This document shows positions 34,676-44,442 of a stretch of 64,000 nucleotides of DNA, piece by piece. Source of the DNA: Allolobophora icterica (lineage: Eukaryota; Annelida; Clitellata; Crassiclitellata; Lumbricidae); NCBI GenBank assembly GCA_963556255.1, contig OY744605.1, forward strand, positions 42,028,335 to 42,092,334. Reading direction: 5' to 3'. Position 1 is the first letter of the stretch; each line of letters begins with the position of its first letter. Under the pieces are notes generated by a model. It worked only from the letters and a program-made list of their open reading frames with translations, had not been told where the DNA came from and searched no databases. The position numbers were made by a program, and so were the translations under genes.

Positions 34676-36949
34676 TAGGGTGTTCCCATCTACTATAGAA
34701 AAATTTCATATAATTTATTTATCTTTCCCCAACCCGGCATTTGGTGATCCAGGGTATAGAAACTCTATTGCCAAATTTTTGTTAAGATACAATAATATTT
34801 AGGACTTGCACAAGCCACTTGAAGTTCTGCCAAAATAGATTTTTTCAGATTTTTCAGGAAATATTTGTAAATTATGACTTCATCACGAAAACAAAGGTGT
34901 ATCTTCTGACAGCAACACATCCGATATATCATCAGAATCTGAGATTGGACACACAATGCCAAAACTTTCAAAACTAAAGTTTAGAGGAGAGTCAAAGTAG
35001 TACCACCTGAAGAGCTGCGCTTAATGCACTTGATACTAGCCATAGAAGAGCTGCTTACATAATTTCAGCAATAGCTTCCACAGGACAACTCCAGCAAGAC
35101 GTTGAGGAGCTCATCTTAAGTCCAGGTGCCATTCTCAGAGCACGAATAAAACATCGTGAACTTTTTACTTCAGAAATCAAGGCTTCCTTTGATCCAGTTG
35201 TGCCACTTGTCTTGCACTGGGATGGAAAAATAACGGATGATTTCACTGGTTCTGGACGAGAACGGATTGATCTACTTCCAGTTTTCGTATCAGGAAAGAA
35301 TATGGTAAAGTAACTTCCTGTCCCAAAACTTCAGTGGAACAGTGGTTACCATGTCAAGGGCAGTTGTGGAAATCATGGATAAGTGGGGATTGCGAAATCA
35401 CATTAATACTACTGCATCAAATACTGGACTTAAGGGTGGAGTTGGTATTTGTTTAGAGACTGAGCTTTGTTAAGAACTTCTGAACTTAGCTTGTTGTCAT
35501 CATGTGTCAGAGATTATGCTAGGAAATGTTTTTAGCCTCCATGATGTTGCAATCTCCAAACCTGGAACTGTTTGTCCATTTTAAAGACTTCTGGCCAAGG
35601 GTAGACCAAGCTTCATTTTGAACAGCGATGGAAGACGAGAGTAGGCCTATGTAAGGTATAATTGGTCCCTGAAAGACAGCGTTATTGAGTTTGTTGTAAT
35701 CCAACTTGAGAAATACCAGCCAAGAGATGATTATGGTGAATTGCTGGAGCTGTCGATGTTTTAGGCGGCCTTCCTCCGCGTGTAGTACATTTCAGATATC
35801 CAACAGCTACACACCGTGCTCGCTGGATGGCTAGGGCCATTTTGTTCTTTAAAAATGTGACTATTCCGTAACCAATATGAACCTTTGCAAGCAGGGTCAA
35901 TCGGATCAAGAAAAACTCGTGGGATCGCTTACAGTGACAAACTATAGAAACATCTGAAAGATGTAGGCCTGTGCCTTTTTGTTACTACGATTTAGATCAA
36001 ACACTGATTCCAAAGTCCGCTATCAACTGCAACTCCAAGAAATGATCTTGCCTTGCTCTGCGCACTGTCATCATATCATAACAAGAAAGTGGCGATGGCT
36101 GCTACAACAGCATTTAATCGCAATTTGTGGTATCTCTTTGAAGTCTTGGCTATATTTGGTGTTTTGACAACGAAGTCACAGTTGAAGGAGATTAATGGTC
36201 AAGACCCTCAATGAAAATGAAGGATCTGAGGAACTACCAAAATGCATTCTACCTGTGCCTGACCATCACTAACAGGATTACATGATTTGGTCATAAACTC
36301 TACTGTGAGATTTTTAAGATCCTTGGCTAGTCTGAAGACTTCATGCAATGTGATTCAATGGGAACTCCGCGAAACATACAGAAGAGACCAGAATATTGTT
36401 CAATCGATCAGAGTAGTTAATCACCTGGCAGAACGAGGAGTCGTTCTTATCCAAGAATTTGACTCTTCCGTAACATGCAATGAAGAACAAAAGCAGTTCT
36501 TGCTGCAAGTGGTAGAAGATCACAGAAATAAGTTTTCAGAACCAACGAAGGCTAGTGTTTTTGAACGAATTAGGCCAGTTAATGTTGTTTGACTGAAATT
36601 ACTAACTAGTAACTATAACTAGTATAACAGACTAATAGTATGTCGTAATATACTAAATATAGTACTATATACAGTGACAGTGTGACACAGTATACAGTAT
36701 TAATATACAGTATACATTAGACTCACTAGAGTGATATAAACAGGATATTCACTTCATTTATTAAAACGTTTTCGGGTATAGATTTTCATACTAATTAAAC
36801 GAAATTCACATAAACTTTGAGTGGTTTGTGCAAGTCCTAAATATTGAAATAATCTGTTCAAATTTTTACTGGAGTTTTCAAACAGCTTGCATCATGCAGT
36901 AGTGGGTTGGGGAGTAACTTTTGAACACTCATTTTTTGGGAACACCCTA
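34676..36949 (-). mobile_element. inner hAT-like element with 8-bp TSD
   Basis: Inverted ends TAGGGTGTTCCCA / TGGGAACACCCTA (strand nominal), with flanks ATGTATGT on both sides (34668-34675, 36950-36957). The duplication lies in a TATG array, so it is weaker evidence than usual. A second inverted word, AATATTTAGGACTTGCACAA, lies about 120 bases inside each end. 2274 bp. Confidence 0.75.
35000..36595 (+). pseudogene. decayed transposase-like ORF of the inner element
   Basis: Plus-strand pieces in shifting frames look like one protein: VPPEELRLMHLILAIEELL near 35000, VPLVLHWDGKITDDFTG near 35200, DYGELLELSMF near 35735, and a clean C-terminal stretch 36287-36592 with VVNHLAERGVVLIQEFDSSV and NEEQKQFLLQVVEDHRNKF. 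I recall this C-terminal pattern from a repeat protein family in many invertebrate genomes but cannot name it. Many stops and frameshifts make it dead. Confidence 0.6.
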
Positions 36950-37072
36950 ATGTATGTACGTATATATGTATGTATATGTGTATGCATGTATGTATGTATG
37001 TATGTTTGCGTGTATGTGTGTATGTATGTATGTATGTATGTATATATGTATGTATGTATGTATTTATGTGTG
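36950..37072. repeat. (TATG)n microsatellite, right part
   Basis: Continuation of the 34352 array, separated from it by the inner element. Confidence 0.95.
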
Positions 37073-37799
37073 GTATATGACCAGGGCATCATATGGGTAC
37101 CTATAATTTCTATGACGAGACATACTCGTCCTTCGCGTATGGCAATAGCATTTCCATGACGAGACATACTCGTCATCCGCAGCGAAGAGGTTAAGCTTAT
37201 ACTTAACCACTACTTCTTGAAAAAAGATCGAGGCATAAGTTCTTGAGTGTTTCAGTTCGGTTATAGGAAGTGTATGTTGACATTTCCGTCCGATACTTTA
37301 GCGCTACATGATTAAAAGTTTTCATGATGCTATTTATTCACATCATACATGCTGTTTATTCACATGATACTCATTACTTACTAACTTAAATATTGTGTTC
37401 ATGAACCATTTCTTTCTTACTTACTTACTTGAGCGGATATAGGCTGAGAGCCCGCAGCATTCTATTCAATCCAATTCTGGGTGGCCATGATGTTTATATT
37501 GGGCGACATTGCGACCGTGCCACTGTAAACCTTTACCAATTTATGTTTGTGGACATGCTGGCAGACTACTTGTTTCTGTAGCATTTTCAGGGTGAATCTG
37601 TTGTACTTTCTATTTGTTTTTGTACTTGAATGTGGTGTGCCATTCTTATATAATAAACGACTATATACTACTACTGTCTCTGAATTTGTTGCTGGATCCT
37701 GATTCTGGCAAATCTGTATGTGTAGCTGGTACGGGTTATTGGCAAATGTGTTAATGGTAATCTCGGCTTTTAGCGTCTGAAATTATTTACATTGAAACG

Positions 37800-38155
37800 T
37801 TATAATACAAATTATACAATAGATAATAATACAATAAATGATCGTCGTTCATCCAACTTCTAGTTTCAGTTATAATTTCGTCATTCATCCAGCTTCCAGT
37901 TTGTGCTATATTTTAATCAATCTTCCAACTTTTAGTTTGATTTTTCTATGAAATATTTCATCATTCATCGACGTCAATAATATCAGAACTAAAACAATAT
38001 ATTTTCTTTGCTCATCCAACTTCTTGTTTGAGTTTTATTATGTAATATGTTCATCTAGTCAGTAATATTTTCATCAAGCTTCCAACTTCTAGTTTGAGTT
38101 TTACTGTGAAATGTTTTCATCGCTCATGCAATGTAAATAATTTCAGATGCTAAAA
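37800..38155. repeat. degenerate tandem repeat, CATCCAACTTCTAGTTTGAG unit
   Basis: Five or so diverged copies of a 55-70-bp unit containing TCATCCAACTTCTAGTTT and TTTCATCATTCAT. Confidence 0.55.
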
Positions 38156-38188
38156 AGTCAAGATTATTGTGTAAACAGCCAGCACACA

Positions 38189-38525
38189 TATAAGAGGCTC
38201 GAAGGCCCTTAGCCAGAAATAGAGAGTTGCCTGTCCAAATGCATTCGAAGTCGTGACCGCCCGACGCCACGAGTGTACGAAGTCACAACCGCCCGAAGTC
38301 CTGCCACCATACGAGTTTGACTACAGTGCCTGTATGCTGTTTACAAAGCCTAATATCAACCTCTGCTCCTTACAGAACTGTAATCTGAATGCTGACAGTG
38401 ACTCTAGAGAAGAAACTGGATGGTACTGGAGGAGAATCATGCACAATTTTTTGCCCTTTCAAAATAATTTCACCTGTCCAAAGAAAAGGTGGACGGGTGG
38501 CTGGCTAAGGGCCTGGAGGCTCGTA
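38189..38525. mobile_element. small TIR element (CCTTAGCC ends)
   Basis: ATAAGAGGCTCGAAGGCCCT at the left pairs imperfectly with GGGCCTGGAGGCTCGTATGG at the right. No TSD was determined. Confidence 0.45.
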
Positions 38526-39239
38526 TGGGACCAATATTCCCATAAGGGAGCCCATAAGATCGATATTACTATTACATGTTTTTATGCATGCTTGTGAGCT
38601 CCTTGTTTCTTTATGACAACGAATTGGGCAAATACTGATCTGATTCTGTGGTATTCCTCAGTAATTTGGCATAACTATTTCATGATTTTGCGAATATAGA
38701 TACGTGACTGAATAATCTTTATTGAGTTATATGTTCTTTTTGTAAGTTGTGGCATAATCCAGCTTCAATGGATTCATTAACATTCAAATCGCTTTGCCAC
38801 ATTAAAACGTTCTGGTGAAATTATTCGATGACGTTTCTGCAGATGGCACTACATTTCCTGGAATAGAATGAATCTGTATTTGTACCTGTTACTGTGTTTC
38901 TGAGCTTTAATGGCAATAACTAATCATAGAGTCATTGATCCTAACATTTTTTTCATTTACTTCAAATGGCAATTTGATTTTGGCGTGTATGCTTGGATGT
39001 ATAATTGTGTATATATAATTGGGACATATCGCATGGGAGCTTGTGCAGTCACTGTTGTAACACATGATGTGTTATGATATTATCTACCATTTTCAGGATC
39101 CATTTAAATCAATCATGTTGATTCACATAAACAAATTTGAAATTAGTGCATAGGAAGCACTACACTAAGTATAGAAATTTCTCATATTACTTGTCACTTA
39201 ACGTTTCAGTTTTAGTAACACGTGTTTTTTAATATTTAG

Positions 39240-39319
39240 AATCGGTGTTGTCTGCTGAGGCTCCAGAGTTTATACCAGCAACAAATTATTCCTTCCCAGA
39301 AAGTAGCACAGTTGAAGAT
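39240..39319 (+). CDS. PAIP1: PAIP1-like gene, PAM2 exon
   Basis: Encodes SVLSAEAPEFIPATNYSFPE. The core LSAEAPEFIP fits the PAM2 consensus (L-x-x-x-A-x-E-F-x-P), which binds the MLLE domain of poly(A)-binding protein; vertebrate PAIP1 has LSVNAPEFYP. The acceptor follows AATATTTAG and the donor is GAT|GTGAGT, phase 0. It is separated from the next exon by an intron holding a 4.3-kb transposon. Confidence 0.85.
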
Positions 39320-39762
39320 GTGAGTAAATTACAGTCTCATTTTGGTTATTGGGTTGTAAAAGTTCAGTTTCATGAAAGATACAGCTTGTTAGTACTGGAC
39401 TGTAATGATACTGTAATGATTGCCTGTACTACATTATATGGAAACATTTTTCTGGGTGAAATGGAACTTACGGAAGTGATATAATAATAGTACACAATTT
39501 CCTTCATGGGTTAGCCATAGAAAGATATTTTTGCTCTAATCTGTTTGTATTAAGGATTCTACATGTCAATGAAGCAGTGATGCAAGAAACAATAAAGCAT
39601 TTGAATGTGCTGCTGTAGACATTTGCAATGATATCTAATGGACGTGATAAAGTAACCTTTTACAGTTGCACCTAGTTTGGTCTTGCAATGGCTGTTTGTT
39701 TTTAAAGCATTTATGGTATCAATGTTCATGTTATCTTATGTTACAGATTTCATTTCTGTATG

Positions 39763-39766
<4 letters not shown>

Positions 39767-39807
<41 letters not shown>
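39767..39807. repeat. (TA)n microsatellite
   Basis: About 20 TA dinucleotides, just left of the 39842 element. Confidence 0.97.
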
Positions 39808-39809
<2 letters not shown>

Positions 39810-40471
39810 GAATGCAAACAGTCCAAAACAAACTCTAAAAATGTGTCTAATCTGACCAAAACCAGGCGTATATCGCAACACGCGCTAGCGAGATAATGGC
39901 CAAAATGTGACACAAACTTAATTTTTTTTTCTATTTTTAGTTTTTGACAGAAAGTGATATATAAATATGTTTTAAACAGATTAAAACTTCAATTTATGAA
40001 CAAACATTAAGTTTTAATGGTATTTTGGATGAATTTGTAGTAGCTACTGTTTTAATAATTCAATAACTTTCGTGAAATTCGCCATTTTCCCGCTATTAAT
40101 AGCCCGAGTCAGCGTAAGGCTAGCATAGCAAACTTGGTATCAGTGGAAAGCCCCGCCTTCCCTCTCCTCTATTATGCAGCCTGTATTCAAATTATTTTAA
40201 AATGTAAACGAATCAGAGCGTTTGAAACATACCAACAAACCAGGTCTGGTTGCCATCACGTGACTGGCATTTAAATACGAATGAATCTATTGGACGATAG
40301 GTAGGTCATCAGTCACTGCTCATGTGCAGTAGCCCAATAACATAATAATAACGTCTCGGCGGATGCGCTCTGACCATAATAAACAACGACATTAACTTTC
40401 GCACTGTCTTTTGGACAAAGTTTCCAAGCGTTTAGTTGGTTTATATTGAATAATTTAACTTCAGAAATAAA

Positions 40472-40749
40472 ATGGCAAGCGAAATAGCGAAACTTTTAAA
40501 CTCATCCAAGTCTGATACTGAAAAGCTAACTTCGCTCTTCCATGAGTATTTGTTGACAAATCAGGAGGACTCGTGTAGCTCGGATAGTGAAGATGCAGAC
40601 ATTAAGTTTTACGAATCTGGGTCTGAAGACGAGGAGGTCGGAGTCGACTTGAGAAAAAGTGATTACGACAACGTGATAATCCATGCTATGGCAGCACCCG
40701 AGATCGTCCTAGATGATGATTTAGAACTAAAGAAGGCGCATGATTTCAG
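40472..40749 (+). CDS. transposon-encoded protein, N-terminal acidic exon
   Basis: ATG at 40472 opens a 93-codon frame with a Ser-rich acidic stretch (SCSSDSEDADIKFYESGSED) typical of the N terminus of this repeat-protein family. A donor at TTTCAG|GTAATT would end it in phase 2. Joining to the next likely exon (40914-40998) does not keep the frame: either an indel is present, or the splice choice is wrong. Confidence 0.55.
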
Positions 40750-40913
40750 GTAATTAGGCTATGCTTACTATTATTTTAATCTAGCAAAAATTTACTGGTC
40801 AGTTCATGTCCGACCGCTATCGGATGTTACACAGTAATAGATACAGCGGTATACAAAATGTATTATTTTGTTTTTTAAATTTACTATCACTCTTAAACAC
40901 GATGCATGTGTAG

Positions 40914-40998
40914 CTTTACCCTGGAATCTAGGACTTAAGAAACGAATGAAAATAGCAGTACCTGGAGTAAAACCATGTGGTTGTAATGAATGCATCAG
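40914..40998 (+). CDS. transposon-encoded protein, Cys-rich exon
   Basis: The frame reads LPWNLGLKKRMKIAVPG, then CGCNECI, ending at ATCAG|GTAATT in phase 2. That joins exactly to the exon at 41521 (S-C-S-C-Q-H). The combined CGCNECISCSC run looks like a zinc-binding cluster. The 5' boundary is uncertain. Confidence 0.55.
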
Positions 40999-41520
40999 GT
41001 AATTATTATATAATAAGTTAACTTATATTGTCTGTTTTATCACTAGTATTAGCAAAGATCTTAGAGTCTTAGACTTTTTTATTAATGTATATTGTATAAT
41101 TGCCTTGCCTTGTCCTTATTAAATAAATTATAAATATAAATAAACAGATGATAACAAAGAATGACATTTTCATTCTTGGTTATTGCCTGTTTATTTTCCT
41201 TTATACAAAAACATTGTTTTTCAGGCTGTTTGGTTTCTCTTAAGTGCTAAGTCTGAGAACGTTTTTCGCATGAAACCACTTGATCCATGGCTTGCTTTTA
41301 ACAGTACTCTTAGTTGGTGTATAAAGTTGGATATTGGTAACATGGAGTATTTTTTGTGTGTTGCTTCATTTCATCTAGGTGTAAACAGAGCTATTTTCAG
41401 AATATGTTATTGGCTTGTACCCTAGACTTTTGCAGACATAATGTTTTATTTTATAATCTTGTCCATAATGTTTTTACTTTTTCATCTTTCATAATTATTA
41501 TTTTACTTGTTTTTTTGCAG

Positions 41521-43427
41521 CTGTTCCTGTCAGCATAACGATGGCAAGCCATGCTACGCTATTTTCACCATCGAAGACAGGATAAAGCGAAGACTTGACA
41601 TGGCAAACTTGGTGCCACGGGATCAGATGTTGATTCTTCTTGGAAAGATTTCGTGCACCATCAATGTCTCCCCTATGACTTGCAGCACCAAGAAAGCACC
41701 TGGATCTGCAAAAGAGAGAGATCGTGTTCGAACAGCATACATGATCGAAGGACATAAGGTTTGCAGAGACACTTTCATGTATCTTCATGCCATCAGTAAG
41801 GACCGTCTCACAGCTCTCTTGAAGTGGTACAAAGACAATGGTCTTGTGCCAAAAGAAAAATTATCTGGGGGACGCACTCACCAGAAGAGAGCATTTGGTT
41901 TTGATGATATCAAACGGTCTGTGGCATTCATCACCAATTATGCTGAAGACCATGCTCTAGTTCTGCCAGGCAGAGTCCCAGGATTCAAACGGCAGGACGT
42001 GAAGTTGCTACCATCTGCTGAGACAAAGGTTAAGGTCTACAAAGCCTATTGTTTAGCGATGTCGCAATTGCAGTTTCGAAGTATGAGTGAATCGGTATTC
42101 AGAGATATCTGGCTGAAACTGACGCCATTCATCGTGACGGCTCGTCCGATGACAGACCTGTGTTGGACGTGCCAGAAAAATAACATTCTAATTTATCGTG
42201 GTGCAAACATACCAGAAGAAGAAAAGAGCAGTCGCTTACGGCAACAGGAGCAACATCTACTGATTGTTCACCGGGAGCGATCGTTATACAACTCTATGGT
42301 TGAAGATTCACGTCAGACCTGCAAGGACAATCAGCTGGTCCAGTTTCATACGAATGCTCCCTGTAGCCGGCCGATCTCGATGCACTATAGCTTCGATTTT
42401 GCACAGCAAGTTCACCTGCCAAGTGATCCCCTCCAGCCAGGACCGCTGTATTTTCTAGTGCCAAGAAAAGTCGGCTTGTTTGGTGTTTGTTGTGAGGGGA
42501 TTCCAAAGCAGGTGAACTACATAATTGATGAAGCCCATCTTCTCGAAGGGGTCAAATGCAGTTGTTTCGTACCTGCATCATTTTTTTGACAGTTTTGGTC
42601 TTGGAGAGACCGATGTTCAACTTCACTGTGACAATTGCTCGGGGCAAAACAAAAATCGTTTTGTCCTGTGGTATTGTGCTTGGAGGGTGTGCATCGGCCT
42701 TCACCGGTCCATTTCTCTCAATTTTATGATTGTAGGACACACTAAATTTGCCCCGGATGGATGCTTTGGGCTTCTCAAGCGGGCATTCAAACGCCATGCT
42801 GTGTCTTCGCTAGAGGAATTCGAGACGGTGGTGAACGAGAGCGCTTGTATGAATCAGGCCCAGCTGATTGGAAAGGAAGATGGATCATCGTTTGTATCGG
42901 TTTGCGAATGGCAGCAACATCTGAATCCACACTTCAGACCTTTCCCTGGAATAAAAAAATATCAGCATTTTCGATTTGATGCTGCACATCCAGGGAAAGT
43001 GTTTGCCAAGCTGTCTACAGAATCTGTGGAGGTGGAATTTGCTCTGTTGAAAGGTCCTATCAGCAACCTACCAAGACAGGGTCCTCAGGAAATTATACCA
43101 CCTGGTCTTCCACTTCAGAGACAATGGTATTTATTTAATCAAATTCGGGAATTTGTGAAAGACGACCTGAAAGATGTTGTTTGCCCTCGACCTGCAGAAT
43201 CCGTGCCTCCTGTAGAAGAAATCGAAAGTGACATCACCGAAAATGATATGGCAGCATCCGAACCTGTCTTAGTTAAGCCAAGTGGAAGAGGACGAGGAGG
43301 AAAAGGCAGAGTAGCTCGATGTAAGGGAAAACGAACACGGTCTCCAAGTATTTCTGAGAAGACTGGGGAGCATCAAAGAGAAAAGCAAATTCGAGGGCAT
43401 GGACGAAGTCGTGCGACTAAAAAATAA
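41521..43427 (+). pseudogene. transposon-encoded DUF7869-type protein, main exon (frameshifted)
   Basis: Long exon after a TTTTTTTGCAG acceptor. Ordered blocks: CSCQHNDGKPCYAIF; VCRDTFMYLHAISKDRL; SVAFITNYAEDHALVLPGRV; PMTDLCWTCQKNN (second Cys pair); MHYSFDFAQQVHLPSDPLQP; PRKVGLFGVCCEGIPKQVNY; LHCDNCSGQNKNRFVLWY; SLNFMIVGHTKFAPDGCFGL. These recur in an uncharacterised protein family of fish, corals, molluscs and echinoderms. The paired aspartates in SFDFAQQVH and LHCDNCSGQN look like an RNase-H-fold catalytic pair, which is my inference. The C terminus is basic (GRGRGGKGR). One extra G in the GGGG run near 42557-42560 shifts the frame between GIPKQVNYIIDEA and the rest. Apart from that the exon is open for over 600 codons, so the break is recent or an assembly error. 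Confidence 0.8.
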
Positions 43428-44030
43428 ATTTTATTGACACTTTAAAATTAATGTGCACTGCAGGCTTATTATTTTCACTATTAAGTTACTTATTTTGTTT
43501 GGATCATACTTGTCTGACAATTATATAATTTCATTATAATTACATGCTTACAATTTTGCATAAAATAAGAACACCAAAATTTTTTAATTTTCGTTCGACA
43601 CTTAACGAATTATTATTTTTAATTGGTTTATTAAGCTGTATGAATACTTCATATTATTAATATATTCTGTTTTATTGTTTAGCAATTATGATATTTTAAG
43701 CATAATTTGTTTTTAAGATCAAAAACATTTGACTTAAAAATTACTATAAATTTTATGTATGTAAAAATTTCCATTGTAGTATTATTTTTAAGCAAATTAT
43801 AATTAAGTTTTTTGGTTAAAGTGTCCAAGATATATTGACGAAATGTTCTGTATATATTGTAAACATAAGCTAGTTTATTTGTTTCAAATTTCATTCAATT
43901 CTGAGAATGGTTGCTAAGGAGTTTTGCATTTCAAACTTATAGAAAACTTTAAATGCATTTTTCTCGAAATTGTAATTCAAACAACTGAACCATATTTTTA
44001 CTCATAACCTTGGACAGGAACATGATAGAA
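43428..44030. other. 3' non-coding part of the 39842 transposon
   Basis: AT-rich, no ORF. AATAAA-type signals at 43423 and 44031. Confidence 0.6.
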
Positions 44031-44239
44031 CAATAAAGTTTGTGTCATTTTAAAGGAGAGACTTTAATCTTTAAAATGGTATATCACACTCAAATTGTAA
44101 AAAATCCGAGTTAAGCCTGGTTCTGGTCAGATGGGACACAATAGATGTTTTTGTATACATATGAGAAGGCACTGCAGAATGTTGATTGACATAATTCTTG
44201 CTCTGAGTTCCATTGATGCAGTTTATGATATTCATATAG

Positions 44240-44413
44240 GTGACTCCAGGTGGTGTTAGTGATGCTGTACTTGCCACAGACCGTGTGATGTTGAAACTTC
44301 TGACGAATCCAGAGGCATTTTCTAAAGTTGTTGGTCCACTTGTCAAGAATCTTTCCACTTCCATCACAGATTCAGCAACATTAGAAGCTGTTGTAGAGCA
44401 TATATTCCAGCAG
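44240..44413 (+). CDS. PAIP1: PAIP1-like gene, first MIF4G exon
   Basis: 58 codons, phase 0 at both ends. VMLKLLTNPEAFSKVVGPLV followed by ATLEAVVEHIFQQ corresponds to the start of the MIF4G-type helical domain; vertebrate PAIP1 has ELVELIYQQ at the same place. Acceptor CATATAG, donor CAG|GTAATG. Confidence 0.85.
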
Positions 44414-44442
44414 GTAATGTTTTGATAATTTTTCACTCATTA

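Larger units (their letters stand above)
34322..37190. mobile_element. piggyBac-like element with TTAA flanks (middle of nest)
   Basis: Begins CCCCTTCGCTGCGACGG directly after TTAA (34318-34321) and ends CATCCGCAGCGAAGAGG directly before TTAA (37191-37194). CC-rich ends next to duplicated TTAA are the piggyBac hallmark. No piggyBac transposase is visible; the inside is TATG repeats plus the inner hAT-like element. Confidence 0.7.
33995..37545. mobile_element. outer long-TIR element of a three-level nest
   Basis: The left arm (about 33995-34175) and right arm (about 37383-37545) are inverted copies for roughly 170 bp. Matching words include GGTTTACGGTGGCGCGGTCG against GGTTTACAGTGGCACGGTCG, and the identical ATGGTTCATGAACACAATAT. 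Its own interior is largely replaced by the two inner insertions. The exact ends, TSD and superfamily are not resolved. Confidence 0.75.
32381..39239 (+). other. proposed PAIP1 intron 1
   Basis: A 6.9-kb intron composed largely of mobile DNA: the Mutator-like element at 32459, the nested element at 33995-37545, and a small TIR element near 38189. Conditional on the proposed first exon. Confidence 0.45.
39842..44140 (+). mobile_element. 4.3-kb TIR transposon with a DUF7869-type protein
   Basis: The left end TGTGTCTAATCTGACCAAAA plus CCAGGC pairs with the reverse complement of the right end, TGTGTCCCATCTGACCAGAA plus CCAGGC: 23 of 26 positions. The gene at 40472-43427 occupies the middle. The TSD is unclear; AAT lies outside both ends if the termini are GTGTC. 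Superfamily not assigned. Confidence 0.8.
39320..44239 (+). other. PAIP1 intron holding the DUF7869-type transposon
   Basis: A 4.9-kb intron, of which 4.3 kb is a single mobile element in the same orientation as the gene. Confidence 0.8.
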
